Below are positions 51,393-62,490 of a DNA stretch of 64,000 nucleotides, one piece after another (the stretch's first letter is position 1; every line of letters starts with the position of its first letter). A model generated the notes under the pieces. The model did not search any database. It saw only the letters and a list, made by a program, of their open reading frames with translations, and was not told the DNA's origin. The translations under genes were made by a program, and so were the position numbers. The stretch lies in NCBI GenBank assembly GCA_027257055.1, contig JAPVLO010000952.1, forward strand, positions 206,039 to 270,038, read 5' to 3'. The stretch is from Cephalopachus bancanus. Taxonomy: Eukaryota > Chordata > Mammalia > Primates > Tarsiidae.

Positions 51393-52413
51393 TTTTAACA
51401 TCTCTTTAGGGCAAGACTACTATTTATTACATCTCTCAGTTTTTGTTTTTCTGAGAATGTCTTAATTTCTATTTTTGAGTTTAAAGATTCTTTGTTTTGC
51501 TTGCTCAAGTCTGATTTTGAATCCCTCTAATAATTTTTCCATGTTTATTATTGTACTTGTTAACTCTAGAATTTGTATTTGGTTCATTTAAGAAATACTG
51601 TCTACCTCTTCATTGATGTTGTCTGTTTGTGGAGGTAATGTTGTAGTTTCCTTTAGTTCTTTTTCCAAGGTTTTCTTTGCTTTTTAACCAAATTTAGTGC
51701 AGTTGATTTAGCTTTTGTCTAGTTAACTTAATGTCTTTGGTTTCTTAGGGATAGTGTCTTTTCATTTTTACCTCGTGAATGGGCCATATTTTTTGTTTCT
51801 GTACATTTCTCATTATTTTTTGCTTGTAGTTGGACATTTTGAATATTTTAATGTGGCATTATGAAAATCAAATTCTTCCTCCTTTCAGGGTTTGTTGTTG
51901 TGCTTGCTGTGGGTTGCAGTTATGTGTCTGGTGATTTTTCCAAAGTATTTTTTAAAGATTATATTCTTTGTCATGCGTGATCACTAAAGTCTCTTTTAAT
52001 TTAGCTTGTGGCCAGCTAATGGCTTGATAGACATTTTCCTAAGTGACTGAAGCCAAACAAAACAAAATAAAACAATTAGTGCTTCAGTTTTTGCAGAATG
52101 TCTCTGTGTTGGGGCAGTCCTTCAACACTTAATCTGTTAACAATTTGCTATAGCATTCACTTCCTGCTTGTGCAGAACCTAAAGATAAGCTGAAGGTGAA
52201 AGTCTGTCGTCTTCTTTAGTACAGCCCTGACCATGTGTGTAGCATTGTAGATTTTCTGATATACACGAAAGCTTTTCAAAACCCTTATTGCACAAAGCAA
52301 TTCTTTCCTTATTTGTTCCCCCAAAGACTTTCAGTGTGTCTATTGTTTGCTGCAATAGTAATCTTTTGCTCCAGTAAGGATCAGTTTATTAATTTCTCTT
52401 TCAGTGTGTTCCA
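51393..52413 (-). repeat. Old L1, antisense, continuation
   Basis: TTTTAACATCTCTTTAGGGC, then TCTCTCAGTTTTTGTTTTTC, is the continuation expected for the L1M broken at 48,253. It has degraded to unrecognisable sequence by about 52.4 kb. Confidence 0.6.
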
Positions 52414-52548
52414 GGAATGCCCTCTGTATAGATGATTTTCTGCCCCGAAAGAGTTCCAGATTAGTTGAAACAAATGCAAGAACCTTAGGAAATCTCTAGT
52501 CATCTTCAAATGAACACAAGTCCTTGGCAACAAGATCCACTCTACTCC
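52414..52548. repeat. 135-bp direct duplication, copy 1
   Basis: It matches 56,431-56,565 with about ten differences (from GGAAT.CCCTCTGTATAGATG to CCACTCTACTCC). The flanks do not match. Confidence 0.9.
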
Positions 52549-53138
52549 CTCTGAAATCAACTACCCAATCCAAGAGTATATGATGCCACTTTTTTTAAAA
52601 TTAAAAATTTGCTTGGTTGCTGTAACTTTAAATAGTGTGTAGAGCTCTGATAAACTTGATGCAGACAATTTCTCTCTTTTTTTCAGTATTTCTGCAAAGG
52701 AATAGGTCCTTGAATCACCCACACCACCACTTTAGAGTCACTCCTGGGCTTTCTTTTTGAAAGAGGGAGAAAATATTGGGCTGGTAAGTGGCTGTGGTGA
52801 TTTGGGGGTAAAACACTGACTCCAGCTCCTACCCCTGATGCATAGGAAGTGGGGTGGGGGGAGGGGCAGAGAGAAGACACCTACCACAGCTCCTGCCCTG
52901 AAGTGTAGGAGGTGTGAGAAGAAAAGACAGTATCCCCTGGAGAGGGCTGTGAGAAGGCAGTGCTCTGGGGACAGAGTCAAACCTTTGTTAAGAAAGAGAG
53001 TAGAGGGATGCCTTGAGAAGAGACTGACTACGCACCATGAGTCCCAGAGGACAAGTGACAGGGTTGGGTATAAGGGGAAGGTGTGGCTGGGTAGCTGGGT
53101 CAGGAGAAAGAACGTTCAGACTCTGAGACGTGACATTA

Positions 53139-53590
53139 TGCTGCCAGGTGGAGTGGGGCACAGTGCTTGTGAGTTCTTTGACTCACCACTGAAAAGAATT
53201 TCAGAGTGACCAGTATAGTTTCTAAACAGAATTTATTAGAATGAGAAGGAGAGAAAGAGAAAGGGAGACATGCCGGACAGAGGCATGGGCGAGTATCTTG
53301 AAGAAAGACCAGGCTTTTGCTTTTGACAGAAGGCTTGACATGTCTACTTAGTGATTAATATGTTAATGAGTGGGCTGCAGGTATCTGTTCCTGAGAGACT
53401 GTATCTCTCAACCTCTGTTGAGCTAGGGATGGCCTTTTCCCAGAACATGCCTTTTGTTGCCTTTGATAGGAGACTTTTGGTGATCATGTTAACTCATGAG
53501 CTGAAAGGTGGTCTGCACCCTTTTTACACCTTGGTGGACTTTTCTTTGATGAGCTGAGGGGGTAGGGTGGGGTGGACTGGCAAGTCCACA
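53139..53590 (-). mobile_element. Solo LTR, ERV1-like
   Basis: Read on the minus strand it starts TGTGGACTTGCC and ends CCTGGCAGCA. Near its 3' side it has an AATAAATTCTGTTTAG polyadenylation block, followed by a TCTGAAATTCTTTTCAGTGG stretch typical of R-U5. No viral gene adjoins it and a clean target duplication is not visible, so boundaries are approximate. Confidence 0.65.
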
Positions 53591-54689
53591 TTCCAGCGCA
53601 TAGGATGGTCAGGTTTGATGTGATAAGGAAAAATGTCTGAATGCTTCCTCTATTCCAAAACTGTTAGAAAAAAAGGCATCTCTACCAAAAAAAGGGTATC
53701 TCTCTATGTCTAACCTACACTGAATACCTTTTCTCAGTTGGACCTTGATTCTAGTTTCATTAGGGGATTTAAATGTCAGCAAGGAATGTCAGATTTTAGA
53801 GGTTTCATTTTAGTACCCATTAGATGTATGAAATAGTTTTCCTCCTTTCATCAATTTGTGTGATTAATCGCATTAAGAGTCATAATATCAATCATTCTTA
53901 TATTTCTGTTTGTTGCATTGTTCCTTCAATATACTGAAGAACTGAATTTGCTCACGTTCAAGACTTTTGTCTCCTTATTCCTTTGTGTGTTTGCTGCTCT
54001 GTCTGGTTTTGCTTTCAGTGTCATGCTGGCTTGAGGGCATGAGGATTCAGCAGTGAAGCAGACAGATGCTATTTCTCCCCTTGGAGACTTTCAGTGTTTG
54101 AGGAGGGTGTTAGGGAGTTGACATTTTGATGCCTTTAAAGAATTCACTCTTAAAATGCCTGGACTAATAGTACGTGGTTTATGTGCAGGTGATCCGTGAA
54201 ATCTTTTTAAAACTTTTCCCTTGATTTTTGGTCTATTCAGCATGTACCCCATCCAGAGTCGATATTTTAAAATATGATTTTATTATGTTTTCCATTTATT
54301 CTGAATTTCAGATTGACTACTGCAGACCTCTCCGTCTAGTGCAATCACACTCCATGAACATGTAGACTTTGTGGATGCCATGACACAAACCTGAGAAGAA
54401 GGTGAGAGAAAGACACAGGAATATCACTTCTCAGACGTGCCCTTTTACAGGACAAGGCTTTGAGTAGGATCTACTAATTGTGCTTGTGCCTCAAACTTTG
54501 TCCCTCACAGAAACCTCTCGAAAGCCCTTGTAGCACAGTGTGGAAAACTGATACATGCTTATTGTTGAACAAAGACGCAAGTTGAGATCTACACTCCAAA
54601 GAAAAGTGACCACTGTTAACACTTTGGTGACTGTCCTTTCAGACACCTTTCTGTGAATTTATGCCTATGAATATGTAAGCCTCTGTACA
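53591..54689. other. Intergenic, old LINE-like debris only
   Basis: The stretch before the AC repeat (54,590-54,689) resembles old L1-associated sequence. No exon or RNA gene is seen. Confidence 0.4.
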
Positions 54690-54734
<45 letters not shown>

Positions 54735-54771
54735 CCGCACACACACACACTCTCACACTCTCTCTCTCTCT
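54690..54771. repeat. (AC)n then (TC)n microsatellite
   Basis: It is a run of CA dinucleotides with one CCCCG interruption, then CTCTCT. Confidence 0.97.
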
Positions 54772-55039
54772 GAGGGCTCCCATTGTGATGAATCAACTGC
54801 AGTTGCTGCCTCCACCCACTCTCTCCACACCCCTAGCCTTACTTTGAGTTCTCTTTGTTTTCTTCTCTGCCTGGTCCTTCTTTCCTTCCTGGGGTTGAAG
54901 CTCCCTCTGCAAGCATCACAAAGCGAGGGCCATGCATGTTTTCCCAGATTGCCTGTGGTCTTGTTGACAGATGCGTGGAAGACAGTCCCTTCATTTACAA
55001 CCTGAGATGCACTTACTGCGAATGTCTATGAAAGCCGCC

Positions 55040-55927
55040 AGCCACGGGGAGAGGCAATCTGACCGTTGTCTTTGAATTCCTCCTCCTGGGACTGTCACCG
55101 TGCCTGGGCATCAGCCCCTCTTCAGCCTGTTCCTGTCTATGGACTTGGTCACTCTGGCGGGAATCCTGCTCATCATCCTGGCCGTCAGCTCCACCCCCAC
55201 CCTCCACATCCCCATGTACCTCTTGGTGTCTTGGGTGGACATTGGCTTCACCTCTGTCACGATCCCGAAGATGCTGCTAAACTCCCAAACCCAGAGCCAA
55301 TCCATCCCCTATGTTGGGTGCCTCATTCAGATGCATTTTCTGATTTTCTTTCTAAAACTGGACAATATCCTCTTGGTGGCAATGGCATATGGCCTGTTTG
55401 CAGCCATATGTTGCCTTCTTCACTATGCTACAACCAGGAGTTCCTGGTTTTGTGTCACTTTGGTTTCTGTGGCTCTGGCGGTCACAAACATCTATTCCCT
55501 TGATGCACACCCTCCTTATGGACACATTGTCCTTCTGTGCAAGTGTCAGAATTCGCCACATTTTCTGTGAGCTCTATGCCCTGCTCAAGCTTTCCTGCTC
55601 AGATGCCTGTGTCAACAAGCTGGCTGTCCACACCCTACACCCTGGGGAGCATTCCTTTTTGTCACTCCCTTCCTCTTTATTTGTCTCTCCTACACAGGCT
55701 TTTTCTCAGCCATCCTCAGACTGCATTCTTCCCAGAGCAAGCCACAGGTAATGCTCACCTCGCTGTGGTGTCCCTGTTCTATGGGGTCCTGTTTGGGTCC
55801 TATAGGCAGCCTTCCTCCTCCCACAGCAGAGGACTCTGTGACCACAGTGCCATATGCGGTGGTGGCTCTCATGCTCAACCTCTTCATTTACAGCCTAAGG
55901 AATAAGGACACGAAGGGGGCCCCATGA
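55040..55927 (+). pseudogene. Olfactory receptor pseudogene (class II, OR1/OR7-like)
   Basis: The reading shifts frame at least four times but follows an olfactory receptor from the N terminus (NLTVVFEFLLLGL) to the end (VPYAVVALMLNLFIYSLRNK then a stop at 55,925-55,927). Between are LFSLFLSMDLVTLAGILLII (TM1), a deleted stretch after LHIPMY, SWVDIGFTSVTIPKMLLNSQ, and IRHIFCELYALLKLSCSD (extracellular loop 2). The MAYDR motif at the end of TM3 reads MAYGL, so the G-protein coupling arginine is lost. It is clearly non-functional. The subfamily call is tentative. Confidence 0.93.
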
Positions 55928-56430
55928 GGCCTCCTCGCCTGGAGATGGGTTTCCTCCTGGTGATGGAAGCATCTGTTTCTGAGCACAGATGTCTCTTCTT
56001 CCCCCTCATGAGGGAAGCCTGTCCACTGGATAGATGTGACAGGCGTCCAGGTGTCATAATGGTCATCCACTCACACCATCTACACTCCCTGAGGATGTCT
56101 GCTGTGTAGCCCCTGGAGAGACGGAGTGTTTGCATGGGGACTTAACTGTCTGCTCACTCGGTGAGTCCTCATTACCCCCATGAAACTCTACCTGCTCCAT
56201 GAGTGCTCACCACCAGCCCCTGTCCCTGTGAACAAATCAGAACAAGTACTCAGGTTTTGGTACTCTGGGTTGGCCCCTGTCTGGAGCGACGATATGCATG
56301 GACCCATTGGATGTCCAAAGAACCCTGCGGGGTAAGAGAGGCTGTCACCACCCCTGTTTTCTAGAGGAGGAAGCAGAGGCTCAGAGAAGTGGTGCCATTT
56401 TCACCTTCTGCTCCGTGGCAGTTATGTTTT

Positions 56431-56565
56431 GGAATACCCTCTGTATAGATGATTTTCTGCCCTGAAAGAGTTCCAAATTAGTTGAAAAAAATGCAAGAAA
56501 CTTAGGAAATCTCTAGTCATCTTCAAATGAATACAATTCCTTGAAAACAAGGTCCACTCTACTCC
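56431..56565. repeat. 135-bp direct duplication, copy 2
   Basis: It has the same orientation as copy 1, about 4.0 kb away, and directly precedes the inverted repeat at 56,605. Confidence 0.9.
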
Positions 56566-56604
56566 AGGGAGAGGCTACTTTCAAGTCCAAAGAACAGAAC
56601 CTGC

Positions 56605-57375
56605 AATGATGGGCTTCTGTCACTAGGTGGCGGAAGATCCCCAGGCTGTGACTTCATGGCACACTCACTAGGCTTGTCCCCTCTGTGGAGAAACACCTAG
56701 GGGCAGCTCCCCAATTCCCACGTGAATCCTGGCATAACTTCACAGTCTCCAAGTCATAGGCTGACTTGCTGACGTCACAGAGAGCATTCCAGATGGAGTG
56801 AGGAGAGCAGACTCACCAGCATCTCTGGACACATGCAAAAGGTCATGGCACCCACAGTGTGGCCAGGTATCTCTGCAGGAATGGACATTGCAGCGGTCCC
56901 TCCCAGGTGCTGCTCTGCACGAGGGCCTTGATGGCCTCCAGTGTAAACGGGGTCCTGTGTCTCTTCTCCTCAAGTCTGGTCGGGCCTGTGACCACTTCCA
57001 GTAGCGGAGGGCAGCGAGAGGGATGCTGTGAGGCAGGGGCTTCTAGATAATTCCTTCAATTCCATGCTCTGGGAGCCCTGAGCTGCTGGAGGAAGTAGGG
57101 CCGCCCTGGAGCCGCCACACACTGAGGAGGCTGAGTTGTTTGAAGAGGCCACATGAGTCATCTGACCCCCAAAGCCAGCCTTGGAGTCCTCATGCCAGGT
57201 AAGGGACGCGGGAGCGAAGGACATGACTTGGAGACTGTGAAGTCATGCCAGGATTCACGTGGGAGTTGGGGAGCTGCCCCTAGGTGTTTCTCCACAGAGG
57301 GGACAAGTCTAGTGAGTGTGCCATGAAGTCACAGCCTGGGGATCTTCCGCCACCTAGTGACAGAAGCTCATCATT
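56605..57375. repeat. Inverted repeat with 153-bp arms and 465-bp spacer
   Basis: The left arm (56,605-56,757) and right arm (57,223-57,375) are reverse complements with four mismatches counted by eye. The arms contain CACTAGGTGGCGGAAGATCC and its complement, and a CACGTG hexamer. The spacer is unique. I do not recognise the arm sequence as a known transposon terminus. Confidence 0.95.
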
Positions 57376-57823
57376 TGAAGAAGACCCCAGCCCCCTGAGG
57401 TCTGCACTTACCCAGCTGACACTGCAAGAGCCACGGAGCAGAGAGGACACGTTCCCACTGCACCCTGCCTGAACTCCTGACCCACTGAGTTGGCCAGCAT
57501 GGTGAAATCATTGTCAATTAAGACAGGTGTAACAAACACAGATAAGGTTAGGAAGAAGAGAGGGGGTGGAAAGCAACCGTTTAACATGCAAAACTATTGT
57601 AAATGCAGATGACATGGGCAATTTGTAGGGCTGTGTTAATTTCCAAGGTTGACTTGAGAAGAGAGAGAAAATCTGTTGGTGCTAAAACCAGAAGGCAAAT
57701 TTAGAAGGTGGCCAAAGATTTAGCCCCAAAAAGAAAGCGAAATGAGTTCAAGATGATTTCTTCCAAACCTGAGGAATGAGAAAATTCCAATGTCATTAAA
57801 AAGATTAAAAGCGTGGGAAAGCC

Positions 57824-58111
57824 AGGCTCGGTGGCTCAGCCTGTAATCCCGTGCTTTGGGAAGCTGAGGTGAGTGGATTGCCTGAGCCCGTGGGTTCGAG
57901 ACCCGCCTGGGCAACTTGGCGAGACCTCATCTCTACAATAAAACATCAAAAAATTAGCCGCGCATGGTAGCGCGTGCCTGTAATTCCGGCTACTCGGAAG
58001 GCTGAGGCGGAAGGCTTGCCGGAGCCCAGTGGATCGAGGCTGCAGTGGCCAGGAGCGGCCACTCTACTCCAGTCTGGACGACAGAGTGAGACCCCAACTC
58101 AAAAAAAAAAA
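57824..58111 (+). repeat. Lineage-specific Alu with short target-site duplication
   Basis: This is a full plus-strand Alu (CCAGGCTCGGTGGCTCAGCC to GAGACCCCAACTC poly-A) flanked by GTGGGAAA on both sides. Confidence 0.93.
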
Positions 58112-58187
58112 GTGGGAAAAGGTAGGCAGTGTCCCAATTTATTATTTAATATCACTGTTACCAACATCAACCGGCAAAAGAACAGCA

Positions 58188-58188
58188 G

Positions 58189-58217
<29 letters not shown>
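58188..58217. repeat. (AC)n microsatellite
   Basis: CA repeats downstream of the Alu. Confidence 0.96.
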
Positions 58218-58219
<2 letters not shown>

Positions 58220-58638
58220 GAAGAAGAAAACAGAAACAGGCACTAATCATTTGTTATAGGGATTTCTCATCATGACTAACCACTTAGTCCGTCTTTTTTC
58301 CTTTCTTGCCATTTATCACCATCTGAAGTTTATAATATCACAGTATTTTGTTTACTTCTTAATTTCGTATCTCCCCCACTAAAATGTGAGCTTTACGATG
58401 CCAGAGATTTTGTCTGCCTTACTCACCCAACATTAGTAGATGCTTAGCAAATATGAGTTGAATGAAGGACTGAAAGAATGTAACTCACCACGTCGTAATT
58501 GCTACATTGCTAGGTTGATAAATAAGATGTAAGGATGTGGATTTGTTTGTTTTAACTGGATTTTCATTGCCAAGGTCACTGATGTCCGTTGTAAAATTAT
58601 AAAAAGCAATCCCAAAGAAAGGGGTCAAGAATGTGAAT

Positions 58639-58640
<2 letters not shown>

Positions 58641-58676
<36 letters not shown>
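58641..58676. repeat. (AC)n microsatellite
   Basis: Uninterrupted CA repeats, about 18 units. Confidence 0.96.
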
Positions 58677-58678
<2 letters not shown>

Positions 58679-58679
58679 A

Positions 58680-59330
58680 CAAGTGGCTCTTAAACATAAC
58701 AAGAAATAATCAACCTCGCTGATAATTTGCAAAATAAGAATTATACCCACACTGAGATTGCCTTTTTCAACTCCCAGATACCAAAATCTAAAACAATTAA
58801 AACAATATTCTCAAAAAAGACTACAGGCTTGCAGTGTTTTATGGACAAAGTTCAGTTTTCAGTGCTCATCAAATGTGTAATTCCCATTCTATGACCTAGT
58901 CCAATGAAGAAAAGCTGTCTAACTCATTTTTAAGAAGCTACCATGATCACGATATTGAGTCATGTCCAACAGAACAGAGAAGAAATCTAGAAGATATTGC
59001 CAAAACCCTGTTTATAAGACAAACAACAACCTTAAGTGATTTGAGGAATTAATTACTAAAAAGTATTCCATATAATTGAAGAAAACATTCAAGTCCAGAT
59101 GCTTGAAAGGTGACAATAACAAATACAAAAACAAAACACAGAAGGGGGAAACTAATACAGGTAAAAGTAGTAATCATCAAAAACCTATGGAGAATAGGTA
59201 AGTAAAACCAAGAGCTGGTGTTTTGAAAAGACCGACAATATAGATCAAGAAGGAAAATTCAGACAGAACTATTGCAAATGAGAAGAAACTCTTACAACAA
59301 TCTATACAAACACTGAGGACATTTTAAAAA
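58680..59330 (+). repeat. Probable old LINE fragment
   Basis: AT-rich sequence has faint L1 ORF2 resemblance (AACCTCGCTGATAATTTGC, CACACTGAGATTGCC). The family is not certain and no gene is seen. Confidence 0.4.
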
Positions 59331-59337
59331 TGTATAA

Positions 59338-59521
59338 AAACAGCCAGGCATGGTGGCTCATGCCTGTAATCCCAGCACTTTGGGAGGCGGAAGCGAGAGT
59401 ACTGCCTAAGCCCAGGGGTTCAAGATCAGGCTGGTCAACTTGGAAAGACCTCGTCCCTACAGTAAATCAAAAAAATTTGCCAGGCGTGGTGGCGCATGCC
59501 TGTGGTGCCAGCTACTTGGAG
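59338..59521 (+). repeat. Alu truncated in the right monomer
   Basis: It starts GCCAGGCATGGTGGCTCATG and stops at GCCAGCTACTTGGA, where unrelated sequence follows. The 3' half of the right arm and poly-A are missing, suggesting a deletion. Confidence 0.9.
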
Positions 59522-59952
59522 CTGGTATATGGCCTGAGCCACTCAGAAGGACGTTCATCATGATTGGCAGTGATCTGTTTATGTGAATTCTAGAAGTGTG
59601 GGGCTGAATGGAGTGGGAGTGGCAGCTGGTGATGAGGCTAATCTCAGCGTGAGAGTCTTTCCTGGTTCCATATGAATTTTAAGACTATTTCATCTCATTC
59701 TGTGAAGAATGTTATTGGTATTTTTCTAAAGATTGCATCGAATCCATCGATTGCTTTGGGTAGAATAGTTTGATAAGGTTCCACCTGTCAGTCTTAGCTT
59801 TTGTGTAGCATTTGCTTTTCAGGACTTGGCCTTGAAGTCATTGCCTACTCTGATGTCCAGGAGGGTGTTCCCTAAGTTTTCTTCTAAGGTTCTTATAGCT
59901 TGAGGTTTTACATTTAAGTTCTTAATCCATTTTGAGTTAATTTTTGCATATG

Positions 59953-60240
59953 AGCTGGGCTTGGTGGCTCAGCCTGTAATCCCGGGCCTTGGGAGGGTGA
60001 GGTGAGTGGATTGCCTGAGCCCGCAGGTTCAAGACCCGCCTGGGCAACTTGGTGAGATCTCATCTCTACAATAAATCAAAAAAATTAGCCGGGTGTGGTA
60101 GCGCCCACCTGTAGTTCCAGCTACTTGGAAGGCTGAGGCAGAAGGATCGCCAGAGCCTAGCAGGTCGAGGCTGCGGTGGCTGGGAGCGGCCACTGCACTC
60201 CAGTCTGGGCGACAGAGTGAGACTCTAACTAAAAAAAAAA
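59953..60240 (+). repeat. Lineage-specific Alu inside L1
   Basis: This is a full plus-strand Alu (GAGCTGGGCTTGGTGGCTCA to GAGACTCTAACT poly-A). TTTTGCATAT before it and TTTTGCGTAT after it are a likely, slightly diverged target duplication. Confidence 0.93.
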
Positions 60241-61049
60241 AACCCCGAAAAACAAACAAGCAAACAAAATTTTTTGCGTATAGTCATAGATAGAAATTCA
60301 GTTTCATTCTTCTGCATGTGGTTAGCCAGTTTTCTCACACCATTTGCTAAATTTGCTCTCCTTTCCTCAGTGTTTGGCTTTGATGGCTTTGTCAAAGATG
60401 AGTTGGTTGAGGGACCGTGATTTTATTTCCACCTTTTCTGTCTTGTTCCATTGGACTATGTGCCTATTCCTGTATATTTTGACCATTGAAAAATTGGATT
60501 TTTTTCTCTGCTTTTAAGGGTTTTTTTAGCCCCTTTAATATTCTGGTTATTAATCCTTTGTTGGATGGATAATTTTCAAACCATTTCTCCCATTCTGTAG
60601 GTCACTTTGTTGATTGTTTCCTCCATTGTGCAGAAGCTTCTTAGCTTGACGTGATCTTATTTATCTATTTTTTGCTTTTGTTTCCTGTGCTTTTGCGGTC
60701 TTACCCAAAAACCCTTGCCCAGATCAATGTTTCCTTCTATTGCTGTCCAGACTGGTGTTCAGAACTTAGATTTAAGTCTTTAATCCATTTTTTTTGATGG
60801 TTGCATATGGTGAAAGTTGGAGATCTATTTTCATTTTCTACATGTGTATATGCAGTCTTCCCAGCTTTGTTGATTAAAGAGACTCTGTTTTCTGCAGTGT
60901 ATGTTCTTGGCACCTTTGTAGAAAATGGGTTGACTGTGTGTGGATTTATTTCTTGGTTCTTTATTCTGTTCCATTGGTCTGTGTGTCTGTTTTTATGCAG
61001 TATAATGCTGTTTTGGTTACTATAGCTTTGCAGTATATTTTGAAATCAG

Positions 61050-61158
61050 GGAGAAAAGCCTACCTCCCTGCATAAGGGGTATGTAATCTATCATCCAACA
61101 GGCAGCTGGAAGGTCCCTCTGGGGTGATAACCTAATGAGGGTTGCTGTTGGTAAGTAT
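61050..61158 (-). mobile_element. Small inverted ERVL integrase-region fragment inside an L1
   Basis: It is the reverse complement, with about 10-15 percent differences, of 61,780-61,889, part of the ERVL pol fragment. L1 text (TGAAATCAGG before, CCTCTAGCTTTG after) is continuous around it. It is an old viral remnant with no coding capacity. Confidence 0.75.
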
Positions 61159-61449
61159 GGCGCCTCTAGCTTTGTTCATCATGCTCAAAATTACTTTAGT
61201 TATTTAGGGTCTTCTGTGGTTACAAATTAATTTTAAGAGTGTTTCATCTCATTTTGTGATGAATGTTATTGGTATTTTTCTAAAGATTGCTTTGAATCTG
61301 TAGATTGCTTTGAGTAGGATAGACATTTTATCAATATTAATTCTTTCAACCCATGAAATGAGATAGGATTTCTTTTCTTTTTTCTTTTTTTGGTGTCCTC
61401 TCCAATTTCTTTCATCACTGTTTTATAGTTTTATTTACTTTTCTTTTTT

Positions 61450-61550
61450 TCTTTTTTTCAATACATATTTTTTATTTTAAAATTGTGGGGTACAGTTAAG
61501 GGTTAGGTATACAAATATGCATCGTGCAGGCACCCTTGTTGATGAGGTGT
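61450..61550 (-). mobile_element. Short L1 3' end (about 100 bp)
   Basis: It matches the antisense L1 terminus seen at 39,962 (TTTAAAATTGTGGGGTACAG, AGGGTTAGGTATACAAATAT, TTGATGAGGTGTGC), with nothing further 5'. Confidence 0.85.
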
Positions 61551-61649
61551 GCTGATCTTCTACTTTAGCTTAATTTATCCCATGGTATTTTTCTGTAGTT
61601 ATTGTAAATGGGATTGCTGTCTTGATTTCTTTTTCAGATAAATTGCTAT

Positions 61650-62410
61650 TAAGATTTAGAAACACCTCTGGGAGGAAAGGGGAAGCCTAGTAACTTGGAG
61701 ACACACCTTTGGGAAAGATGATGCAACATGGTCTTCACCTCATCAAGGCTGATCTGGGCACTAGCATTGTTGGATGCCCAACTTACCAACAGCAACCCTC
61801 ATTAGGTTATCACTCCAGGGGGACCAGCCAGATGCCTGTTGGAAGGTGGATTACATGCCTCTTATTCAGGGGAGGCAGGCTTTTCTCCCTGGCATAGAAT
61901 CTTTTTCTGTCCATGTACCTGTCCTCCCACCTGCCAGGCTTTACCTGCATTCCTCCCCATGGGCACCCTAGTCACACTCCCCATCACATGCTCCCACAGC
62001 ACAGGTTCTACTGACCAGATTTGAGAGATCTGCCTGGCCGTTTGGGGCTCCTCAGCCTATGGAACCAACAAGCCAAAGGGGGTGATTGTGCTAGCCGGGG
62101 TGATGGGTCCTGATAGCCAAGAAGAGAGAGAGAACTGCTGCTACATAATGAGAGAAGGGAAACGTATGTCTGAGACCTGCAGAATTTGGGGAGCAGCTCC
62201 TAGTACTGCTGTGGACAAAGGTAAAATCGAGTGGAGACTGACTGCAACCCTTGTGGGCAGGACCAAAGAGGCCTCAGTCCCTTCAGGAATAAAGGCTTGG
62301 GTCAGCCCATTCTTCTCAGCTGGGGTGTTGGCTGACATGATGGAAGGTGAAAATCATCAACTAGGACCTTACGCCGAATGGCAGAAATGAGGCCAGTAGC
62401 AGTTCTACCT
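61650..62410 (+). mobile_element. ERVL internal fragment (integrase start and dUTPase remnants)
   Basis: 61,709-61,970 resembles the start of an ERVL integrase, with its Cys pair region and the beginning of the core. 62,040-62,390 resembles the dUTPase-like region that ERVL elements carry after integrase. Most of the integrase catalytic core between them is missing and frames are broken, so it is a deleted relic of an endogenous retrovirus. No LTR adjoins it. Confidence 0.7.
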
Positions 62411-62490
62411 GCTTTCCTTCTTTGTTATTTCATACACATTTTTATTTGCATCTACCAATGGCCTCCCCTCCCCACCTTCCCTACATCTTT

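Larger units (their letters stand above)
59640..61640 (-). repeat. Old antisense L1 block with Alu and ERVL-derived insert
   Basis: It carries repeated L1 antisense phrases (TTAATCCATTTTGAGTTAAT, TTCTGTTCCATTGGTCTGTG). An Alu at 59,953-60,240, an ERVL-derived stretch at about 61,050-61,158 and a short L1 tail near 61,450-61,550 interrupt it. Confidence 0.7.
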
